Positions 59,268-64,000 of a DNA stretch of 64,000 nucleotides are shown in pieces; position 1 is the first letter of the stretch, and the number at the start of each line of letters is the position of its first letter. The notes beneath the pieces were generated by a model. That model was given only the letters and a program-made list of their open reading frames with translations. It was not told the origin of the DNA and did not search any database. The position numbers and the translations under genes are program-made. The DNA is from Bacillota bacterium (GTDB taxonomy: Bacteria; Bacillota; Clostridia; Lachnospirales; Lachnospiraceae), in assembly GCA_023386815.1 (NCBI GenBank), contig JAEWIZ010000006.1, positions 1 to 64,000 on the forward strand, read 5' to 3'.

Positions 59268-60614
59268 ATGGTAGTGATTAAAAAGCAAAAGAAATTAATA
59301 TATATAGCAGCACTTTGCTTGCTTTTAACCGGCTGCAGTATTTCAAGTAAGGATAATAAGCAGCCGGTCATTGACTCTGGTAAGAAAATTACGATGTATG
59401 TCACTACAGATATTCACTATCTGGCGGCGAGCTTACATGATAACGGTGCGGCTTATCAGAGATACATTGCTACCAGTGACGGACGGCAACTAAACTATGT
59501 GACAGAGATTACAGACGCCTTTGCTACAGAGGTAGAAACCCAGAAACCGGATATTTTAATTGTTAGCGGCGACTTAACCAACAATGGTGAGAAGGATAGT
59601 CATTTGAAGCTGGCAAAGATATTTGATGAAATTGAAAAAAAAGCCGGAACTAGAGTTTTTGTTATTCCCGGTAATCATGATATAGAAAATCCTTGGGCTA
59701 GAAGCATAAAAGGTGAGGAACAATATGTGACCGATTATATTAGTAGTGATGATTTTGCATCAATCTATGAGGAGTTCGGATATAAGGAAGCGATATCTAG
59801 AGATAAGACGACGTTAAGCTACTTGGCGGCACCCTCAAAAGATGTTTGGCTGTTAATGCTGGATACGAATGTATATAAAACCAATATGAAATACGGAGCG
59901 CCTGCTGCCTATGGACGAATTGAGCAGGAGACCTTGCAATGGATTAGGGAATGCAGTAAGCTGGCTAAGGAGAGTAATGCACAGATGATTACAGTAATGC
60001 ATCATAATCTCTTAAAGCACAGTCCGGTATTAAGTTATGGATTCACTTTAGATAATTATGAAGAGGTTCTGGAAGTTTTAGAGGACTGTGATGTAAAACT
60101 GGCGTTAAGCGGACATATTCATATTCAGGATATTAAAAGCAGTAAGAATGAGGAAACGCCAATCTATGATGTTGTAACGAGTTCCCTTTCTACCTATCCG
60201 CAGCAGTACGGGATCCTGGAGTATGATCCGGCACAGGGTCTTGATTACCATACTAATCGTGTGGATGTAGAGAACTGGGCAAAGAGTGAAAAGCTTCAAA
60301 ATGAATATTTACTGAAGTTTCGTGAGTATTCAGAAAAATATTTCGCAGACGCTGCTTATAAAAGAATTTATAAGCAATTGAAGGAAGCGGACCTTTATTC
60401 CGAATATGAAATAGAGCTTATGTCAGATACCGTGAGTCGCTTAAATGTAAACTATTTTGCAGGTACAACTCCCTTTGTACGGGAGGAAATTCTAGAGACA
60501 GAGGGCTATAAGTTGTGGCGAAAGGCAGAAGAACCGGAAAGAATGGTTCGGTATGTAAATAGTATGATTTATGATTATAAGATAGATAATACCAAGCTAC
60601 ACATTTCGAAGTGA
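59268..60614 (+). CDS. Lipoprotein metallophosphoesterase
   Basis: 448 residues. A lipoprotein signal peptide ends in the lipobox LLTGC (cysteine at residue 23), so the protein is anchored outside the membrane. The calcineurin-like metal sites are complete: TTDIHYL (D-x-H), VSGDLTNNGE (G-D), PGNHDIEN (N-H-D), MHHN, and SGHIHIQD (G-H-x-H). Substrate is not predictable; extracellular nucleotides, phospholipid head groups or teichoic acid parts are possible. The start at ATG 59268 has GGAGGG close upstream. A terminator shared with the converging gene follows. Confidence 0.88.
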   Translation: MVVIKKQKKLIYIAALCLLLTGCSISSKDNKQPVIDSGKKITMYVTTDIHYLAASLHDNGAAYQRYIATSDGRQLNYVTEITDAFATEVETQKPDILIVSGDLTNNGEKDSHLKLAKIFDEIEKKAGTRVFVIPGNHDIENPWARSIKGEEQYVTDYISSDDFASIYEEFGYKEAISRDKTTLSYLAAPSKDVWLLMLDTNVYKTNMKYGAPAAYGRIEQETLQWIRECSKLAKESNAQMITVMHHNLLKHSPVLSYGFTLDNYEEVLEVLEDCDVKLALSGHIHIQDIKSSKNEETPIYDVVTSSLSTYPQQYGILEYDPAQGLDYHTNRVDVENWAKSEKLQNEYLLKFREYSEKYFADAAYKRIYKQLKEADLYSEYEIELMSDTVSRLNVNYFAGTTPFVREEILETEGYKLWRKAEEPERMVRYVNSMIYDYKIDNTKLHISK

Positions 60615-60667
60615 TCAAATTGATTTTTAATAAGTTTAGCTCAAATAAAGGTATCGTTAAAAGGAAT

Positions 60668-60715
60668 GAGTCAAAGAGCAGGGTAGATGCCGGTAGATGC
60701 CCTGCTCTTTGATTC
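60668..60715. terminator. Bidirectional terminator
   Basis: GAGTCAAAGAGCAGGG (60668-60683) pairs with CCCTGCTCTTTGATTC (60700-60715) with one mismatch. It separates two converging genes. Confidence 0.85.
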
Positions 60716-60717
60716 GT

Positions 60718-62631
60718 TCATGTTCGAATATCAAAGGTATATCGTTTCACATTGCTGTCTTGTGAGCTTTGTTCTATGAAATCTTTACTGAAGTTCGGCT
60801 TGTTATAAGTGTCAGTAACGGTTGCTTTCAGGCTATAAGTTTTTTCCTGCAAAGCAGCTGTAAGACTATCCAGGTGGTCTTTGATCAGAGCAACGGTTTC
60901 TTTATTCTCTACATAGAAATCGGCTTGAAGCTGTTTGTTGCCAAACATTTGTAAATAGACATTTAAGGAACCTAAGTTTAACATCTCCAGGTGGAGTAAT
61001 ACGCTTAAAGGTTCCGAATCATTTTTTTGATTTTTCTTCTTTGAAAAAATGTAAAGCTCGGTATGGGCAGCATCATTTTTAAATTGAACAGGAAGCTGCA
61101 AATAGGTAAAGGCTTGGTTCAGATCCTTCATAAACTGGAGATTTTCTCTCAGGTTTTGAACCGGATGTTGCAAACGGTCACTATCTGATAAGCTGGGTTG
61201 ATCTTCCATTAAGCGATGAAGCTGATTTAAGTCCTCCGATAATTCCTTTAATAAATTGGTAACTGAGGATTTGTCAGCAAATTTATTGGAAGGAACCGTC
61301 CATTTTCTTAGGAAGGCTGCTTCAAAAAGTTTAGTATACTCGGGAGATTGAATTAGTGCTGCAGCAGCAGAGGGGTCTAATTTTGGAAGTTGTTCCTGAA
61401 GAAGGGTAAAAAGTTCCTTCATAGTTATGCTGCCTTTGGTTATCTGATCTCTTAGTATCTGTGCATGTGGTGAGTCAGGTGAGCCTTTTAGTAACTCTGT
61501 AAATATAGCCCGCGCCTGGTTATTTAGTATTTTTAATAATTGTGGGGACGAATTTGGATCAGTTTCATATTCCTCCAATAATTTCGAAAACAATTTGAAG
61601 TCATCTTCTGTAAACACATTTTGTGATGCTCCATGAGAGATTTGAGGGGAAAGCTCTTGCTTAGAATGGACTTCCATCATTGGGTCAAATAAGGCAATGG
61701 CCTCACTTATGGATAAGGTTCCGCTTTGTATTTTGCCAGTCAAATCTGCGGAAAGCACTTCAGAAAATGATGGATTATCCATGTTATGCTGTTCAAATAA
61801 TGCACTCAAGTGCTTTAATTGACTTTGACTAAAAATACTGTTTAACGTAGAAGGCTCCTGCGCGGAGGTACCAGAGACAGGATATAGGATATCAATCAGT
61901 GACTGATTTGTTTGCAATGCTCTGGTAACGGGAGGATTCGCAGTGGTGCTTTCCAGGTGAGAATCAAGGGTAGGTAGGGTGAGCAGCTCTGATAAATTAT
62001 GTGAAATTGTCCGTATATCATTGATTAGTTGATGTGTTCCACTCTGATAGGCTTCAAACTGCTTTATATTTGCTGTTGTAAGAGGCAGATTATTCTTGTA
62101 CATGAGTACCAATGTTTGGGGTGATGCCTTTTGGTTAACAATTGAGATACGAAGTAGAGCTTGCAGGGTTTGTTTGTCAATGGGCAGGCGATTGGCTAAC
62201 AGCTCTGCGACAATGGCTTTATTACGATCTGTCAAGGGGAATCCGGAAGCGGTTAAGGCTTTACCAATGGTCGCAACTTCCTGGGAGGTAAGGTTTTCAG
62301 GAAGATACTTAAGAACATAACTGCCGGAGGCTTCGCCGGTAACGGTAAACACAGCTTCTTGCCCTATGGACAAAGGAATATCACCGGATAGGCTGGCGGT
62401 CAAAGTTTCCTTGCCAGGTTCTAGTTGTATGGTAACTTCATTATATCTGTGATCCAGAACTTGGCCTCTTAAGATTTGACCCTCCCTAAGCTCCAGTGGT
62501 TTTCCTTGGTCAGCACTGGTGGAAGCTTTTTTACGGGAAACCTCAGAAGCGGCTCTATTTTGCGCACTTGATCGTGTGATCTGTGATTTGCCTGATTGAT
62601 AGCCCGTTAAGTGGGAGTTATATAGATCCAT
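60718..62631 (-). CDS. Large hydrophilic protein with FliK (hook-length control)-like C-terminus
   Basis: 637 residues, no signal peptide or membrane segment. The N-terminus is Ser/Gln-rich and disordered; a small beta domain follows (about 50-110, LRGQVLDHRYNEVTIQLEPGKETLTA). The central 400 residues are helical and Gln/Leu-rich, like a molecular ruler. The C-terminal region (about 545-637: LHLEMLNLGSLNVYLQMFGNKQLQADFYVENKE..., broken by DSL and ATVT strands) matches the layout of the flagellar hook-length control domain. No other flagellar gene is near, so the role is uncertain. Ribosome site AAAGGA. Confidence 0.6.
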   Translation of the reverse strand: MDLYNSHLTGYQSGKSQITRSSAQNRAASEVSRKKASTSADQGKPLELREGQILRGQVLDHRYNEVTIQLEPGKETLTASLSGDIPLSIGQEAVFTVTGEASGSYVLKYLPENLTSQEVATIGKALTASGFPLTDRNKAIVAELLANRLPIDKQTLQALLRISIVNQKASPQTLVLMYKNNLPLTTANIKQFEAYQSGTHQLINDIRTISHNLSELLTLPTLDSHLESTTANPPVTRALQTNQSLIDILYPVSGTSAQEPSTLNSIFSQSQLKHLSALFEQHNMDNPSFSEVLSADLTGKIQSGTLSISEAIALFDPMMEVHSKQELSPQISHGASQNVFTEDDFKLFSKLLEEYETDPNSSPQLLKILNNQARAIFTELLKGSPDSPHAQILRDQITKGSITMKELFTLLQEQLPKLDPSAAAALIQSPEYTKLFEAAFLRKWTVPSNKFADKSSVTNLLKELSEDLNQLHRLMEDQPSLSDSDRLQHPVQNLRENLQFMKDLNQAFTYLQLPVQFKNDAAHTELYIFSKKKNQKNDSEPLSVLLHLEMLNLGSLNVYLQMFGNKQLQADFYVENKETVALIKDHLDSLTAALQEKTYSLKATVTDTYNKPNFSKDFIEQSSQDSNVKRYTFDIRT

Positions 62632-62893
62632 AAAGTGAAATCCTTTCTGTTAGTAGCTGTCTGTGATAGCTTATATAACGAATCAGAATAGAGGTAACTA
62701 TACTTTATATCGACAATAGGATTTGATTAGTTTATAATAGAAGTTATCAGAAATTATTTTTACGTAGTCGGGACTAGCTCTAGAAAACTTTAAATTATTA
62801 AGATTTGAGACTGGGAATCGTTAGAATCTAAGGATTTTAAAGTTAATGTTTTAATAAAATTATGTATTTGAACAATAAATTTGTAAAAAATAC

Positions 62894-62984
62894 TTGAATT
62901 CTATAAGGATCTATTATATAATCAACGCAATAAAAACAAAGGCGTTTTTAGACTTACATTGATAAGTCTATCTACGTCTTTTTT
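62894..62984 (+). promoter_or_regulatory. gltB promoter followed at once by an intrinsic terminator (attenuator)
   Basis: TTGAAT (62894-62899), 17-base spacer and TATAAT (62917-62922) place the start near 62929. About 9 bases later a terminator begins: AAAGGCGT (62938-62945) and TAGACTTA (62949-62956) pair with TAAGTCTA (62963-62970) and ACGTCTTT (62974-62981) around the loop CATTGA, then TTTT. The 10-mer CAAAGGCGTT (62937-62946) is identical to the glnA leader at the same distance from the -10 box. The rest of 62985-63172 shows no other clear feature. Confidence 0.72.
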
Positions 62985-63172
62985 ATTGTGTGCGAATATA
63001 TGCAAATGGCTGCAATTAGCCAATGACCCTGAAATATTTACGAAGGGGACGCATTACGATAACATGGAATTGAAGGCTCTTACCTTTATCCTTTACCCGG
63101 GAGAAATAAGATGTGGAAAGGATATAAGGAAAAATACAAGTTATTAAGTTTTAGTAAAGGAAGAGGATGCAT

Positions 63173-64000
63173 ATGGAGAAGATGAGAGAGGAAATAACAC
63201 AGGTTCCCCAGGGGTTATATGACCCAAGATTTGAGCATGATAACTGCGGTATTGGTGCGGTGGTAAACATGAAGGGAATTAAGACACATGTGGCTGTGGA
63301 AAATGCATTGAAAATCGTAGAAAATCTGGAGCACCGTGCCGGTAAGGATGCGAATGGTCATACTGGTGATGGTGTGGGTATCCTACTTCAGATTTCTCAC
63401 AAATTCTTTTCTAAGGTGGCTAAACCATTAGGAATTGAGCTTGGCGATGAGCGTGACTATGGTGTTGGTATGTTTTTCTTCCCACAGGACGAGTTAGCGC
63501 GTAATCAGGCAAAGAAGATGTTTGAGATCGTTGTACAAAAGGAAGGCTTAAAGCTGTTAGGCTGGAGAGAGGTTGCTGTAAAGCCGGAGTATTTAGGTGA
63601 AAGAGCCCTTGCCTGTATGCCTCATATTACACAGTGTTTTATTAAAAGACCTGCAAATGTTGAAAAAGGTCTTGACTTTGATCGGAAGTTATACATTGCA
63701 AGAAGAATCTTTGAACAAAGCAACGACAATACCTACGTGGTTTCCTTATCCAGCCGTACCATTGTTTACAAGGGTATGTTCCTGGTAAATCAGCTTCGTC
63801 TGTTTTTTGCGGATTTACAGGATCAGGATTATGAGAGTGCAATTGCAACGGTCCACTCCAGATTTTCAACGAATACAAATCCAAGCTGGCAAAGAGCTCA
63901 TCCGAATCGTTTTATCGTTCATAATGGTGAAATCAATACGATTCGTGGTAATGCAGATAAGATGCTTGCCAGGGAAGAGAATATGTCATCTGAGTTCTTA
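63173..64000 (+). CDS. gltB: Glutamate synthase, large subunit (N-terminal part)
   Basis: 276 codons are visible; the gene runs off the window end (family length about 1,500). Makes glutamate from glutamine and 2-oxoglutarate. The glutamine amidotransferase class II domain is evident: HDNCGIGAVVNMKG with the nucleophile cysteine (exposed after removal of a roughly 20-residue propeptide), LEHRAGKDANGHTGDGVGILLQ, and HSRFSTNTNPSWQRAHPNRF plus HNGEINTIRGN. ATG 63173 has AAGAGGA upstream. With glnA it forms the GS-GOGAT ammonia pathway, and both share the attenuator design. Confidence 0.95.
   Translation, partial: MEKMREEITQVPQGLYDPRFEHDNCGIGAVVNMKGIKTHVAVENALKIVENLEHRAGKDANGHTGDGVGILLQISHKFFSKVAKPLGIELGDERDYGVGMFFFPQDELARNQAKKMFEIVVQKEGLKLLGWREVAVKPEYLGERALACMPHITQCFIKRPANVEKGLDFDRKLYIARRIFEQSNDNTYVVSLSSRTIVYKGMFLVNQLRLFFADLQDQDYESAIATVHSRFSTNTNPSWQRAHPNRFIVHNGEINTIRGNADKMLAREENMSSEFL

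Noticed and set aside
62959..63147. 62-codon plus-strand ORF before gltB
   Set aside because: It starts inside the gltB leader terminator, has no ribosome site and no protein-like composition; better explained as leader RNA.
1..64000. Prophage, insertion sequence, rRNA or tRNA genes
   Set aside because: No transposase, integrase, phage structural genes (the encapsulin is a cellular HK97-fold shell with ferritin cargo), or tRNA/rRNA-like sequence was recognised.

Overview
The window is about 64 kb of low-GC chromosome from a Gram-positive anaerobe, most likely a Lachnospiraceae-type Clostridium. This is judged from gene content: LL-diaminopimelate aminotransferase, an archaeal-type AspRS with GatCAB behind a T-box, strong AGGAGG ribosome sites, ANTAR-linked glutamine synthetase, and several heterodimeric or FtsX-type ABC exporters. 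I saw no rRNA, tRNA, CRISPR array, insertion sequence or prophage. It reads as ordinary core and accessory chromosome with unusually rich RNA-level regulation.

Layout. 1-4.5 kb: end of a cyclase-family gene, then a beta-keto acid cleavage enzyme, thiolase and two-subunit CoA transferase, which together could turn a beta-keto acid into acetyl-CoA through acetoacetate. 4.5-5.7 kb (minus): an encapsulin shell gene and its encapsulated-ferritin cargo with a C-terminal docking peptide, with a Fur-like box upstream. 5.8-9 kb: a gene remnant, a yybP-ykoY (Mn2+) riboswitch with terminator, and a Ca2+/Mn2+ P-type ATPase. 9.3-14 kb: a small orphan protein, purine nucleoside phosphorylase, a LacI regulator with paired operators, a GH1 glucosidase and an SGNH hydrolase. 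14-18 kb: a sodium-pump decarboxylase beta subunit with a tiny gamma-like partner, a divergent LysR regulator and a rubredoxin-like/FAD oxidoreductase. 18-27 kb: an ABC-FtsX fusion exporter divergent from a two-component system, then a MarR regulator with a heterodimeric ABC drug exporter and shared operators. 27-34 kb: RF3, nagBA, an RpiR regulator, YccF and an Fe-alcohol dehydrogenase. 34-39.6 kb: glnA with an attenuator, an ANTAR protein, dapF, dapL and a copper module (copZ-csoR). 40-44.5 kb: LD-carboxypeptidase, an LTA-synthase-like protein and a DUF2974 hydrolase. 44.5-50 kb: T-box, AspRS and gatCAB. 50-57.5 kb: PilZ protein, SLH-domain protein, MacA/MacB-like exporter and an unknown membrane protein. 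57.6-64 kb: an MFS exporter behind a leader-peptide attenuator, a lipoprotein phosphoesterase, a FliK-like protein and the start of gltB, which also has an attenuator.

Most noteworthy: (i) a 12-residue leader ORF with competing hairpins over the ribosome site of an MFS exporter; (ii) glnA and gltB share a promoter-then-immediate-terminator design and a common 10-mer, with an ANTAR antiterminator encoded next to glnA; (iii) arrays of GGAGG/CCTCC hairpins just ahead of the true ribosome sites of aspS and gatB; (iv) a T-box whose specifier loop holds overlapping Glu (GAA) and Asn (AAC) codons; (v) the encapsulin iron compartment with a candidate Fur box. Functions are inferred from sequence features and family knowledge; no database search was run.
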